Origin: Bacteroidota bacterium | GTDB taxonomy: Bacteria > Bacteroidota > Bacteroidia > AKYH767-A > OLB10 | DNA length: 64,000 nt | Reading direction: 5' to 3' | Assembly: GCA_016714005.1 (NCBI GenBank) | Contig: JADJOA010000014.1 | Span: 682,001-746,000 of the forward strand | Notes under the pieces: generated by a model | What the model saw: the letters and a program-made list of their open reading frames with translations, nothing else | Databases searched by the model: none | Told to the model about the DNA's origin: nothing | Made by a program: the position numbers and the translations under genes | Shown: positions 48,624 to 58,060 of the stretch, one piece after another | How the letters are laid out: every line of letters starts with the position of its first letter | How positions within the stretch are numbered: the stretch's first letter is position 1

Positions 48624-50526
48624 GTCAACATACTTAGGAACCATTCAAGATGTAAGTGGAACAACAATAAGTGTTACTCTTTGCTAACGAATCTCTTTCA
48701 GGATTAACTTATGTTGACGGAGAAGGTTATCGCATAGGACAGATTGGAAGTTTTGTAAAAATTCCTATTGGCTACATTGACTTGTTTGGAATTGTTACGC
48801 AAGTTGGAGCAAGTGCTGTTCCTGAAAATCAATTGATGAATCAACCTTACGGCAATCGTTGGTTGACAATACAACTTATTGGAGAAGGACAGAGAACAGG
48901 AAGATTTGAAAGAGGCATTTCACAATATCCAACAATCGGAGACGAAGTTCATTTAGTTTCAGAATCTGACTTACGAAGAATGTATGGACAACCCGATAAA
49001 CCATACTTTGTAAAAGTTGGACATATAGCAGGAGCAGAATCTATTTCCGCTTTGGTTGATATTAACAAACTTGTTACACGACACAGTGCAGTTGTTGGAA
49101 CAACAGGTGCAGGAAAATCAACTACAGTAGCAGGATTAATTTCAGCATTATCTGATTCAAAAAATTATCCATCTGCAAGAATTATCATTCTTGATATTCA
49201 TGGCGAATACGGACAAGCATTCCGTGGCAGAGCAAATATTTTCAAAGTAAATGCAGACACGAAAAACCAAGAGACAGAACTTTATATTCCATATTGGACT
49301 TTAAACTTTGACGAACTCATGCAAATTTCTTTTGGCGATTTTGCAAACGAAAAAGACAGAAGTGCTTTAATTGAAAGATTGATTTCTCAAAAGGAAAATA
49401 CAATTGCAAAATATCCGAAGAAGGGAGTTTCAAAAGAAACTTTAAGTGTTGATAGCCCAATTCCATTTAGCATAAATCAACTATGGTTTGACTTGTGGAA
49501 GGAAACCTTCTTTACTTATTATGCAGATAAAGGAAAAAAACCTTTGCCTGAAAATTACGCCTATGAGATGGGTTCAGATGGAAAAGAAATGGTTGGAGAT
49601 GCTACCACCGCTACTCCACCCAGATTTAAGCCCGTAAAAATGTAAAGGATGATGAAGAAAAAATTCAATACGGAACAAGCACATTAAACATTAGAGGGCA
49701 ACTTGAAACTCTTGGTTCAAAACTTAGAATTCCCCGTTACGATTTTCTTTTTCACCCAGGGCAATATACACCTGACCTTGATGGAAAAGTTATGAATGAC
49801 CTTGATTCCCTTTTGAAAGAATGGATTGGCAGTCAGAAACCAATAACCATTCTTGATTTATCAGGAGTTCCGATTGATATTCTAAATACGATAGTAGGAG
49901 TTCTTTTGAGGGTTCTTTATGAAGGTTTGTTTTGGGCAAGAAAACTTTCTCAAGGCGGTAGAGAAAGACCCTTGCTAATAGTTATGGAAGAAGCACATAA
50001 TTACCTCAATGATAATTTCAAGGGTATTGCTTCAACTGTTGTTCAACGAATTGTGAAAGAAGGGAGAAAGTATGGCATCGGAGCAATGATTGTAAGTCAA
50101 AGACCATCTGAAATAAACTCCACCATTCTTTCTCAATGTGGAACTTTCTTTGCGTTGAGATTGGCTAATGCAACTGACAGGGGACACATAAGTGCTTCAT
50201 TGCCCGACAACTTAGACGGCTTGACAAACATGCTCCCGATTCTAAGAACAGGTGAGGCAATTATTGTTGGTGAATCTGTTAAGTTACCAATGAGAACAAT
50301 TATTGAAGCACCACCCAAAGACAGAAGACCAGACAGCCAAGACCCAATCGTGTATGATGAAAAGTTATCAGAAGATTCATGGCAACCCGGAGGTTGGGGA
50401 ATACCAATGGATAAGAATCCAAACTTTGAAGAGTTTGTAGAAGTGTGGAGAGCACAAAATCCATTACCTTCAAGAGTATTCACTAAGGAGAAAGGAATTA
50501 TTAAAACAAAAAAGAAAAAGAAATAA
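48613..50526 (+). CDS. herA: HerA/FtsK-like DNA-translocating ATPase (SIR2-HerA system), frameshifted
   Basis: The ATG at 48613 overlaps the SIR2 stop (MQNKSTYLGTIQDVSGTTIS). A missing base near 48680 joins LLANESLSGLTYVDGEGYRI, the HAS-barrel. Walker A is VVGTTGAGKSTTVAGLI. Near 49640 a further shift joins NVKDDEEKIQYGTSTLNIRG and DFLFHPGQYTPDLDGKV. Walker B is LLIVMEEAHNYL, and QRPSEINSTILSQCGTFFAL follows. The basic end is KKKKK. Repaired length about 638 aa. HerA forms a hexameric ring that assembles with SIR2. Confidence 0.88.
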
Positions 50527-50530
50527 AATC

Positions 50531-50740
50531 ATGGAAAGAACACCAGTAAATTCTTCAAACATTTCTTCAATCGGCTATGATGAAGACACAAACACACTTG
50601 AAATTGAATTTCATAACGGAGGAGTTTATCAATATTTTGATGTGCCATTTGCAGTGTATGACGGGATGATGGAGGCGGATTCTAAGGGGCAATATTTAGC
50701 TCAACAAATCAAAGGGCATTTCCGATATGTAAAAGTTTAA
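50531..50740 (+). CDS. KTSC-domain protein
   Basis: The 69-aa protein consists only of a KTSC domain (SSIGYDEDTNTLEIEFHNGG; YQYFDVPFAVYDGMMEADSK; HFRYVKV). It starts 4 nt after herA and ends 5 nt before the nuclease gene. The domain is common in phage and mobile-element proteins and has no known activity; a role as an inhibitor, adaptor or nucleic-acid sensor inside the operon is inference. Confidence 0.85.
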   Translation: MERTPVNSSNISSIGYDEDTNTLEIEFHNGGVYQYFDVPFAVYDGMMEADSKGQYLAQQIKGHFRYVKV

Positions 50741-50745
50741 ATCAA

Positions 50746-51788
50746 ATGGGGATCGTAAACATAAACCAACAACTCAAACGAGTAGAGATTAAAGAATTTG
50801 AAATTGAAAACGAAATTGTTTTCAATTTTTTCAACAACCTTTCTACAACCGAAAGAGATGAAAAATTACTTCGTGCAGTTTACATTGGAGTTTTGGCTTT
50901 GATGGAAGATAGAATTTCCTCTTTCCTTGCTAAGACACAAAACGAATTGGGAACGGAGTTGGAAAGTTTGAAGATGTTGTTTGATATGAAGAAGGAACTT
51001 CTTTTTCAAATCAACAATCAAAGGCACATTGGCTGAAGATGAAATAGCAGAGTTTCTAAATAATTTTTTTCTAACAAAAAAAATAAATGACAAAGCCATT
51101 CTGACTGGAAACAGTGCAGGAGTGATTTCCAAAAACAAAACAGGCGACATCATTTGTGAAGTGAATGGCAATAAAGAATTGAAGATTGCCATTGAATGCA
51201 AGTTTGACAAAAGCATAAAACTTGGAGACATAGATTCAAAAGATATTTTCACAAAAAAGTTTGACACAGCTTGGAGCCAATTATTAGAAGCACAGGCAAA
51301 CAGAGAGGCGAAAGTAAGTTTGATTGTGTTTGACATTTCTTTAATTGATAACAGCATCTTAAAGAATTTTGAAAATGTTGGCTTTGTTCACGGTGTTGGT
51401 TTCATTGCTGTAATTGATTCTCAGAAGGGAAACTATTCCAACCTTGCAATTGCCTATCTCTTAGCAAGAGATATTCTACTCAATGCAAAAGAAGTTGAAC
51501 TTGATAAAGATTTACTATCACTTATTGTAAATAGAATTATCAAAGACATCAATGAAGTTCTTTCAATAAAATCTTTGGTTGAATCAAACATTGAAACCAA
51601 TAAACAAATTTTGAAGCAACTTGAAAAAGGATTATTACTAATGGAGTTCAATCAGAAATTTTTATTGAAGTTTTTGAAAGATGGGAAACTGACAAAAAAA
51701 GAATTGCTTGATTTTTTACCAAGGAGAAGATGTGAAGGACAGTTTCAAGTCAATTGAAAAACAGGTTGACCAATTAGGTAATGACTAA
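50746..51788 (+). CDS. PD-(D/E)xK nuclease-like protein, two frameshifts
   Basis: The N-terminal helical part (NLSTTERDEKLLRAVYIGVL) leads, after a shift near 51005, to KSTIKGTLAEDEIAEFLNNF. The nuclease core is KTGDIICEVNG ... IAIECKFDKS, so the D-ExK triad is visible. A second shift near 51715 restores YQGEDVKDSFKSIEKQVDQL, ending at 51788. Total about 347 aa. The stop overlaps the next ATG by 8 nt. It probably cleaves DNA (host or phage) when activated. Confidence 0.72.
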
Positions 51789-52398
51789 AAGAAAAATTAA
51801 ACAACATGAACCGCTTCCAATCAGGAAATCATCTCACATAAAAGAAGATGATTCAAATGATATTTTCCGAGAGGTTGTTAAGCCGTGGATGTTTAAAGGT
51901 GCTGTTACAAGAGAATACGGAATTGACGGAACAGTTGAAATAACAAAACCACTTAGCACATTAACCGACCAAATTGTAACAGGCAAAAGATTTTCCGTTC
52001 AACTTAAATCTTCTACTTCATCCGACTTTGACAGAGCAAAGTTTTCTCTTTCAGTTCCGAGAGATAAAATAAATTATTGGTTCGGTACATTAGAACCCGT
52101 GTTGATTGTGTTTGTTGACCTCACTACAAAATCATGTTTCTTTCGTTGGGTTGATGAAAATTTAATTCAGGAATTATTCTTAGCCAATCCAAATTGGATT
52201 GCACAGGAAACAGTTTCAATAAAGTTTGAGAAAGAAAAATTCATTTCTCCAAAATCTCTTTTAGAAATTGAACGTTATGTTTTGAATTGGAAACGCCAAT
52301 TAAGAACAATTCTTACCCCAGAAATTATTTTAAGTTCAGCAGAGAAGCAAAGTCATTCATTGATTTGTTTGCAGCTAAAGTTGAAGAACACAGAATAA
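51781..52398 (+). CDS. DUF4365 domain protein, probably fused to the dynamin-like GTPase
   Basis: The ~170-residue domain shows the DUF4365 hallmarks REYGIDGTVEI and GKRFSVQLKSSTSSD, followed by VLIVFVDLTTKSCFFRWVDE. The QxK in VQLKS suggests a nuclease-like fold. Its last ~30 residues run out of frame over the dynamin N-terminus. The dynamin frame has no ATG before its G domain, so one missing base near 52320 probably splits a single DUF4365-dynamin protein of about 770 aa. An overlapping pair is the alternative. Confidence 0.7.
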   Translation: MTKRKIKQHEPLPIRKSSHIKEDDSNDIFREVVKPWMFKGAVTREYGIDGTVEITKPLSTLTDQIVTGKRFSVQLKSSTSSDFDRAKFSLSVPRDKINYWFGTLEPVLIVFVDLTTKSCFFRWVDENLIQELFLANPNWIAQETVSIKFEKEKFISPKSLLEIERYVLNWKRQLRTILTPEIILSSAEKQSHSLICLQLKLKNTE

Positions 52399-54110
52399 GT
52401 TTTCTTGCAAACGAAATTAAGGAGTTAAAGGAATCAACAGCACATGCAATTTATACCGTTGCTATTGTTGGGCCAAACAAAGCAGGTAAAAGCACTCTCA
52501 TAAATTCGTTGTTGCAAAAAGAAGTTTCGCCAGTTGGTATGCTACCAACAACAGGAATTCCAATTACAATTTTTCCAAGCAACGAAAACAAATCGGTTGT
52601 TCTATTCAAGGACAACACAGAGTTGGAAGGAAGTATTGAAGAAAGTTTTTTAAGAGAATACACTTCAAAAGACAAGAACCCAAACAATAAAAAGAAAGTA
52701 AAAATTGTTTCGGTTCAGATTATTAACTCACTTCTTGAAAGAGGTTTTGCTTTATGTGATGTTCCCGGACTTGACGACCCTGATGCTGAAATACGGCAGA
52801 TAACAAAGACAGCACTTTACAATGTGAACGCAATTATTTATTTAATAAGTGCAGGTTCAATGTCAAGCGGAGATTTCTCACTCAATAAGCAAATCATTGA
52901 GGACTTACAGGAGTTAGGCGGCAGAATGGATAGATTGTTTTTGGTGTTTAACAAGGTTGACAAATTGAATGACGAACACATTGTAGAATTGAAACAGTAT
53001 GTTGAATCTACTCTTGAAAGTTTTGATGTGTTGAAATATTTACCTTCAGAACCAATTTATATCAGTTCTAAAAAATCTTTTGAGAACAGAATACAAAATC
53101 AAAAAACAGATGATTCAGTTGGTGTTTTGGAAAAACAAGTTTGGGAATATTTATTAAGTCAGAACAAAACAGGACTTCATAATATCATTGGAAGTTTTGG
53201 CGATTGTATTGACGTAAGTGACAAGCTAAAAAAAATTATCAATACAAGAATGATTGACACAGAAAAAAGCGAAGGACTTGAAAAAGAAATTCAGCAAGTT
53301 TCAAAAGAGATAAATGAGTTGCGAAAACTTGTTGCCGACAACAGACAAAGTATTTATACATCATTACAGGAATATCTTGAAAGTTCTTTCACATACATTC
53401 TTGATTACCTGAAACAAGATTTAGATTCAGTTGCTGTTCATCTTCCAATGCCACAGAACCAACAAATAACACAATGGCTTGAAGACAATGCTTTCAAAAC
53501 TATCTCTGATGTTTATGCAAACTTGCAGCAAGACATTTATGAATTGCAATCAACAATCAATCATTGGATTTCTGAAAAGTTGAAGCAAGTTGAAATTGGA
53601 ATTGAAAGTCCTGACAGTTCAATCTCTTTTAAAATGCCAGAGATAAACCGTTACACAAATCAAATCAGTAGTCATTATTATGAAAAGAAGTCGGGTTACT
53701 TAGGGCTTTTGGAATCTTTCTTTGAAGGCATTGGAAATTTTCTTGAAAATATTTTCGTTGCTGTTACTGACATTTTCACCGCTGACATTAAGAAGCGTGA
53801 TAGACAAAAGAGAGACATCATTTCAAAATCAAGACGGAGCTATAATAACATTTCAAAAGATTGTCTTTTCAATCTCAATCAATACTTGAATGACATTTGC
53901 CGATTCATGGAAGAAAAATCAATTGACAGAGCAAAAGTTTATTTGGGAGAATTATCTTCACAGCTGAAAAAACTTGACCAACCAATTTCAAAAGCGGACA
54001 AACAAAACTTTGAAAAGTTTTTGAATGAAATTGAGAAAATAGAAAACGGAATACAAAGTAACCTCACACATTTAAAGGCATACACAGACGGAGTAGATTG
54101 GATAAAATAA
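52287..54110 (+). CDS. Dynamin-like large GTPase
   Basis: From the TTG at 52287 it is 607 aa. G1 is VGPNKAGKSTL (61-71), the switch Thr lies in LPTTGIPITIF, G3 is DVPGLDDP (158-165) and G4 is FNKVDKLND (221-229). Long helical stalk segments follow (LEKEIQQVSKEINELRKLVA). A hydrophobic paddle-like stretch (GLLESFFEGIGNFLENIFVA, about residues 475-495) could insert in membranes. Bacterial dynamins remodel or protect membranes, and some limit phage spread. Last gene of the SIR2-HerA operon. Confidence 0.85.
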   Translation: METPIKNNSYPRNYFKFSREAKSFIDLFAAKVEEHRISFLANEIKELKESTAHAIYTVAIVGPNKAGKSTLINSLLQKEVSPVGMLPTTGIPITIFPSNENKSVVLFKDNTELEGSIEESFLREYTSKDKNPNNKKKVKIVSVQIINSLLERGFALCDVPGLDDPDAEIRQITKTALYNVNAIIYLISAGSMSSGDFSLNKQIIEDLQELGGRMDRLFLVFNKVDKLNDEHIVELKQYVESTLESFDVLKYLPSEPIYISSKKSFENRIQNQKTDDSVGVLEKQVWEYLLSQNKTGLHNIIGSFGDCIDVSDKLKKIINTRMIDTEKSEGLEKEIQQVSKEINELRKLVADNRQSIYTSLQEYLESSFTYILDYLKQDLDSVAVHLPMPQNQQITQWLEDNAFKTISDVYANLQQDIYELQSTINHWISEKLKQVEIGIESPDSSISFKMPEINRYTNQISSHYYEKKSGYLGLLESFFEGIGNFLENIFVAVTDIFTADIKKRDRQKRDIISKSRRSYNNISKDCLFNLNQYLNDICRFMEEKSIDRAKVYLGELSSQLKKLDQPISKADKQNFEKFLNEIEKIENGIQSNLTHLKAYTDGVDWIK

Positions 54111-54605
54111 AAAAGAAAAGCCTGCCCACAAAAAAATACACTCTTAAAAAACGCACAAGCAAAGTATAAATGCAGTTTTCTAAGAAGGAATTCTTCTCCA
54201 TCCTAAGAAAATACTCCTCTGTTTTTTTGTTATCTCTGTAAGGGTTAGGTGTTTAATAGGTTAGATAATGCGTTAAGCATAACTTCCTTTTGATAAAGTG
54301 TTTGCAGACACGAACAAATCCTCTTAGTAAGTAAGTTTAATTCTTCATGGTAACATGAGACCGCTTTGAACAACCTTTTTAAAAAAAATAAAGCCTAGAC
54401 AAGCGAGATTCTTTTCAGGTTTATCACACTATTTATTTTTTCTGAATTATTTGGCGCTTTAACGAACGTACATAAATAGCATAATAATGCCGAAGTTACT
54501 TCAAATAAGATTAAGTTTATTGATGCAAAAATAAGTGCTCACAATGAATGTCAAAAAACCTTCAACTGAACGTAAACTCATTCTAAATTGATAAAGAATT
54601 GCCTT
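54111..54605. other. Intergenic region between dynamin and integrase genes
   Basis: About 495 nt, AT-rich, with no ORF that looks coding. Short inverted pieces (around 54186-54215) are present but no convincing terminator. Nothing else is recognised. Confidence 0.4.
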
Positions 54606-55778
54606 TTATCCTATTCCAACAGTGGCAATAAACTTAGAAGCCAAATCCACTGCTTCATGTACTGGGTCAAGAGATAGCCGCGCATAGATGGCTGTTGAGT
54701 TTAAATTTTTATGATTGAGCGCTTTGCCGATAATCGGCAAACTCGCACCCTGTATTGCCATGTAACTGCCCAAGGTTCTTCTTAAATCATGAATTCTAAT
54801 ATCATCAATGCCCATTCTTTCACGAATGCGGTCAAATGACCTTTTAGGGTCTTTAAGATACCCTCCCTTCCCTTCACCCGGAAAGACAAATAATGATGGT
54901 ATGTTTAATTGTTCATTATTTGTCCTTCTCCGTTCCAATATCTCTATTGCTGGAGCAGACAGCATGATAATATTTACATCTCCATTCTTGGTTTGTGTTT
55001 CTGAAATTCTCCAACGTTTTAAATTGAAATCAATATCTGTGTATTTCATTGAAAGAAGGTTTGACTTTCTTGCTCCTGTAAATATTGATAAGCTGAAGAA
55101 GTCTTGAAAGATTTGTTCTTCCTGTGATAAAGCATTGTAGAAAGATTTTATTTCTTCCAAATTCAAGAACCTATCTCGGCTATGCTCCTGAAATTTTCTC
55201 AAGCCTAGACATGGATTATCTCCTTTCCAATAACCTTCCTTGATACAAAAGTTGTATGTTGATTGAACAATTGTAATTACTCTGTTAGCAGTTATTTTTC
55301 CTCTGTTTTCACCTATATTAAAATGGAGATTTCTGATTTGCTCTCGGGTAATTTTGTCAGCCTTTTTATTTCCGATTACAGGAAGAATATGAAAGCTCAT
55401 AATACGCTTGTTGTGTTCAGGGGATTTATTAAATCTTTGAGAGTGCATCTTATAGTAGTAATCAAAAAGCTCTTTGAATGTAGGCTCTAACTTGATAGCT
55501 TTTTTCTGTACAGTCGGATCAATTCCGTCTGCTATTTGAGCACTCAGCTTAATAGCTCTCTGCCGCACTTCATCTATGGAAAACTCATGATAACGTCCAA
55601 TTTTTATACGTAAAGTTCTACCCTGAAACTTCTTTAAAAAAATAAAAGTTCGTGTATTATTAGGGCTGATCCATAAGCGAAGACCGGAAATTTTTCGGTC
55701 TGACACTTCATAAGATTTATGAGAGGGCTTAAGTTTGTCTAACTCTGCTTTTGAAAAAGTAAGAAAGGTCTGCTGCAT
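54606..55778 (-). CDS. P4-type tyrosine integrase
   Basis: The 390-aa protein has an N-terminal DUF4102-like arm-binding domain (VSDRKISGLRLWISPNNTRT; LRIKIGRYHEFSIDEVRQRA), then a core-binding domain and a catalytic domain. All catalytic residues are present: R237 (TGARKSN), H330 and R333 (IHDLRRTLG), H356 (LNHKN), Y365 (AIYARL). P4-type integrases insert at tRNA genes; the tRNA-Val fragment lies 164 nt upstream of the start. Intact, so the element may still move. Confidence 0.93.
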   Translation of the reverse strand: MQQTFLTFSKAELDKLKPSHKSYEVSDRKISGLRLWISPNNTRTFIFLKKFQGRTLRIKIGRYHEFSIDEVRQRAIKLSAQIADGIDPTVQKKAIKLEPTFKELFDYYYKMHSQRFNKSPEHNKRIMSFHILPVIGNKKADKITREQIRNLHFNIGENRGKITANRVITIVQSTYNFCIKEGYWKGDNPCLGLRKFQEHSRDRFLNLEEIKSFYNALSQEEQIFQDFFSLSIFTGARKSNLLSMKYTDIDFNLKRWRISETQTKNGDVNIIMLSAPAIEILERRRTNNEQLNIPSLFVFPGEGKGGYLKDPKRSFDRIRERMGIDDIRIHDLRRTLGSYMAIQGASLPIIGKALNHKNLNSTAIYARLSLDPVHEAVDLASKFIATVGIG

Positions 55779-55794
55779 TTATGACTCCAAAATC

Positions 55795-55813
55795 TCAACC
55801 TATTTTCAACCTT
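55795..55813 (+). repeat. Arm-type direct repeat, copy 1 (copy 2 at 56042-56060)
   Basis: TCAACCTATTTTCAACCTT occurs identically at 55795-55813 and 56042-56060, one on each side of the tRNA-Val fragment. Each copy contains two TCAACCT/TCAACCTT half-sites. Spacing and symmetry around the putative core suggest integrase arm-binding sites. Confidence 0.6.
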
Positions 55814-55941
55814 GCGGCTTAATAGGAGTATGTTTAGGAAAAAGTGCATTAAACCTCAAAAACAGAATTGACATTTAAATTCAATGCTTTATTAAAGAAT
55901 GATACACTTCATTAAAAGCAGTTAAAAGCCATAAGGAGCGG

Positions 55942-55986
55942 TTGACATGGAAGAGGTCACAGGTTCGATCCCTGTTACGCCCACCA
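55942..55986 (+). pseudogene. tRNA-Val 3' half (anticodon loop to CCA), att-site remnant
   Basis: Anticodon loop TTGACAT (55942-55948; anticodon GAC = Val), 3' anticodon strand GGAAG, T-arm ACAGG-TTCGATC-CCTGT (55959-55975), acceptor strand TACGCCC, then A-CCA (55983-55986). The upstream sequence has no matching 5' anticodon strand, D-arm or GGGCG acceptor strand. It lies between the P4-type integrase and the M20 gene. Confidence 0.88.
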
Positions 55987-56113
55987 ATTTTCAAAGACTT
56001 AAATAGGTTCTAACCACTTTAATTTACATTATACAAAAATTTCAACCTATTTTCAACCTTAAAAAATAATGCTGGATAAAGTATTCGCTACCATTTCTAT
56101 TTAAAGGTCATGT

Positions 56114-57370
56114 TTATTTATGCATTGCAATATCACAAAATAGCTCAATCCCATAAATAAACGTATCAGGATGAACGGAAAAATCATTTGAGTGTACATT
56201 TGCAAAACCTAACTTGTCTTTAGCTATGCCAAGACCAAAATATAAGCAAGGAATATTTTCTGTATAATAGGAAAAATCCTCTGAGAACATTCCCCGATAA
56301 GGACTCGTATCAATTGTTCCAGAAAATAGTTTTGAGAGATTAGGAATTGTTGTGTCAAACAACAAATTGTTATTGATTGTGGGTGGCGATCCTTTGGTAA
56401 TTTCTATTTTACTTGCTGCATTTTGAGCTAAACAGAGTTGTTCTACTTCTTTTGAAATAATATTCCTAATTGATGGTTGATTTTGAAAAGGAGAGTCCAC
56501 AGATTCATATGCTCTAATAGTTCCTTTTATAACTGAAGTTGATGGAATGATATTCGCTGCATTGGTTTTTCCTGATTCAACATACGTTACACTGATCACA
56601 CATGGTCTTGTTGAAACATCCATTTTTAAACTTGGGATTGAAGTAATTAATTCAATTACTTTACCTGTGAGAACAGGAATATTGCTTCCTACATATGGTG
56701 TGGCTGCATGAGACTCCTTTCCTTCAATTTCAATTGTAAAGTAATTGCTTCCAGCCATAATATATCCTGGGGAAATGTTTACTTTCCCAACTGGCAGACC
56801 GCTTGTTGAATGGAGAGCGAAAATGTTCTCAATTTTTAGAGTATTTAAAATTCCAGAATTGACAATATCATCTGCACCTCCTTTTGTTTCTTCAGCAGGT
56901 TGGAAAATAAAATAAATTTTTCCTTTCAACTTATTTTTCAAACTATATATCAACTTTGCCGTGCCGAGCAAAATTGAGGCGTGGGCATCATGTCCACAAC
57001 TATGATTTGTTGAATCAATTTTCGAGGCATATTCAAGTCCGGTACTTTCCTTTCCAGGTCTGGCATCCAATTCTGCACGGAATGCAATTGTTGTTCCTTC
57101 AAGTTTTGAATCAATGCCAGTAATAATACAGGTAGGCAAATTAGGAACTTCATAAAACTCGGTAAAACCAATTGTTTGCAACTCCTTTTTAATTAATTCG
57201 GATGTTTTAAATTCTCTTTTCCCAAGCTCAGGATATTGATGTATTTGTTTGTATTTTTCAAAAGAATATGCTGCTGTTTCTTTTAGTTGATCTTTTGTTT
57301 GTGAGAATGAAAGAAAAAAGGATGCTGTAAGTATGCTTACCAAAGTAATTTTCCTATGATTGCTTTTCAT
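56114..57370 (-). CDS. M20-family amidohydrolase, exported
   Basis: The 418-aa protein has a signal peptide (residues 1-23, ending SFSQ). It shows M20D features: HQYPELGKREF, HSCGHDAHASILLGTAKLIY with metal ligands C125, H127 and D128, QPAEE (E160-E161), and GKESHAATPYVGSNIP in the dimerisation domain. Relatives cleave N-acyl amino acids, hippurate or auxin conjugates. Single gene lying between the tRNA-Val and tRNA-Gly fragments, so it is probably itself on transferred DNA. Intact. Confidence 0.88.
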   Translation of the reverse strand: MKSNHRKITLVSILTASFFLSFSQTKDQLKETAAYSFEKYKQIHQYPELGKREFKTSELIKKELQTIGFTEFYEVPNLPTCIITGIDSKLEGTTIAFRAELDARPGKESTGLEYASKIDSTNHSCGHDAHASILLGTAKLIYSLKNKLKGKIYFIFQPAEETKGGADDIVNSGILNTLKIENIFALHSTSGLPVGKVNISPGYIMAGSNYFTIEIEGKESHAATPYVGSNIPVLTGKVIELITSIPSLKMDVSTRPCVISVTYVESGKTNAANIIPSTSVIKGTIRAYESVDSPFQNQPSIRNIISKEVEQLCLAQNAASKIEITKGSPPTINNNLLFDTTIPNLSKLFSGTIDTSPYRGMFSEDFSYYTENIPCLYFGLGIAKDKLGFANVHSNDFSVHPDTFIYGIELFCDIAMHK

Positions 57371-57422
57371 TAGTAGTTATAAATTTGGTATTTAATGTCT
57401 ACAAGTAATAAATAAAATTTAT

Positions 57423-57467
57423 TTGCCAAGGTGGAAGTCGAGGGTTCGAACCCCTTCGCCCGCTCCA
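57423..57467 (+). pseudogene. tRNA-Gly 3' half (anticodon loop to CCA), att-site remnant
   Basis: Anticodon loop TTGCCAA (57423-57429; anticodon GCC = Gly), GGTGG strand, T-arm GAGGG-TTCGAAC-CCCTT (57440-57456), acceptor strand CGCCCGC, then T-CCA (57464-57467). No 5' half precedes it. As in the other two fragments, tRNA similarity starts precisely at the anticodon loop. No integrase is adjacent except the P4-type one 1.6 kb to the left. Confidence 0.88.
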
Positions 57468-57616
57468 ATACTTAAATTGATTTTTGAACTCAACAAAAAA
57501 GTCATTGCCCCACCGTTGCCCCCGCTTTGTGTTAAAGTATATCAAAGCTTATTAATTTAGTCAAGGCTTTCGTACTGATTTATTCAACTAGCATTCTTGT
57601 ATGTTGAATATTCCTG

Positions 57617-57964
57617 TTATTGGATTTGAAAAGCTTCATTAATTATCACTTCGGGTTTTTCTTTGTTAAGAGTAATTCTGCCACAAACACAAATCTCTTT
57701 GTTAACCAATTCTTCGAGCGGCAATGAGATTTTTTTTCTGTCTGTGCCCCAAACCAAAGCTGTAAAGACATGCTTGGGATATTTTGCTCCGAAATTAATA
57801 TAGGTTGGTTGTCCTTTTGAATTTTTTGATTGATAAACCCCAAAGACTTTACCGCAAACTGTTAATGAATCTCCAATATGATTTTTGGCTTCTTCGGGTG
57901 TTATTTTTTGCGCTTGTGATGATGAGACTGAAAATAAAAGGGCGATAAGAAGAAATTGTTTCAT
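57617..57964 (-). CDS. Small secreted OB-fold-like protein
   Basis: The 115-aa protein has a signal peptide (residues 1-19, SSQAQ). The mature part (GDSLTVCGKVFGVYQSKNSK; YINFGAKYPKHVFTALVWGT; VCVCGRITLNKEKPEVIINE) has the repeating beta pattern of secreted OB-fold proteins often found alone in Bacteroidota. It presumably resides in the periplasm or outside; ligand unknown. Confidence 0.68.
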   Translation of the reverse strand: MKQFLLIALLFSVSSSQAQKITPEEAKNHIGDSLTVCGKVFGVYQSKNSKGQPTYINFGAKYPKHVFTALVWGTDRKKISLPLEELVNKEICVCGRITLNKEKPEVIINEAFQIQ

Positions 57965-58060
57965 GATTGATTTTTTTTTGGGTTGCCCTTTTTGCAGTGA
58001 AATTATAAGGGATAATTTACAACTTTCCTCTCTTATCTCTAATGAAAGTGGGATACAGTG

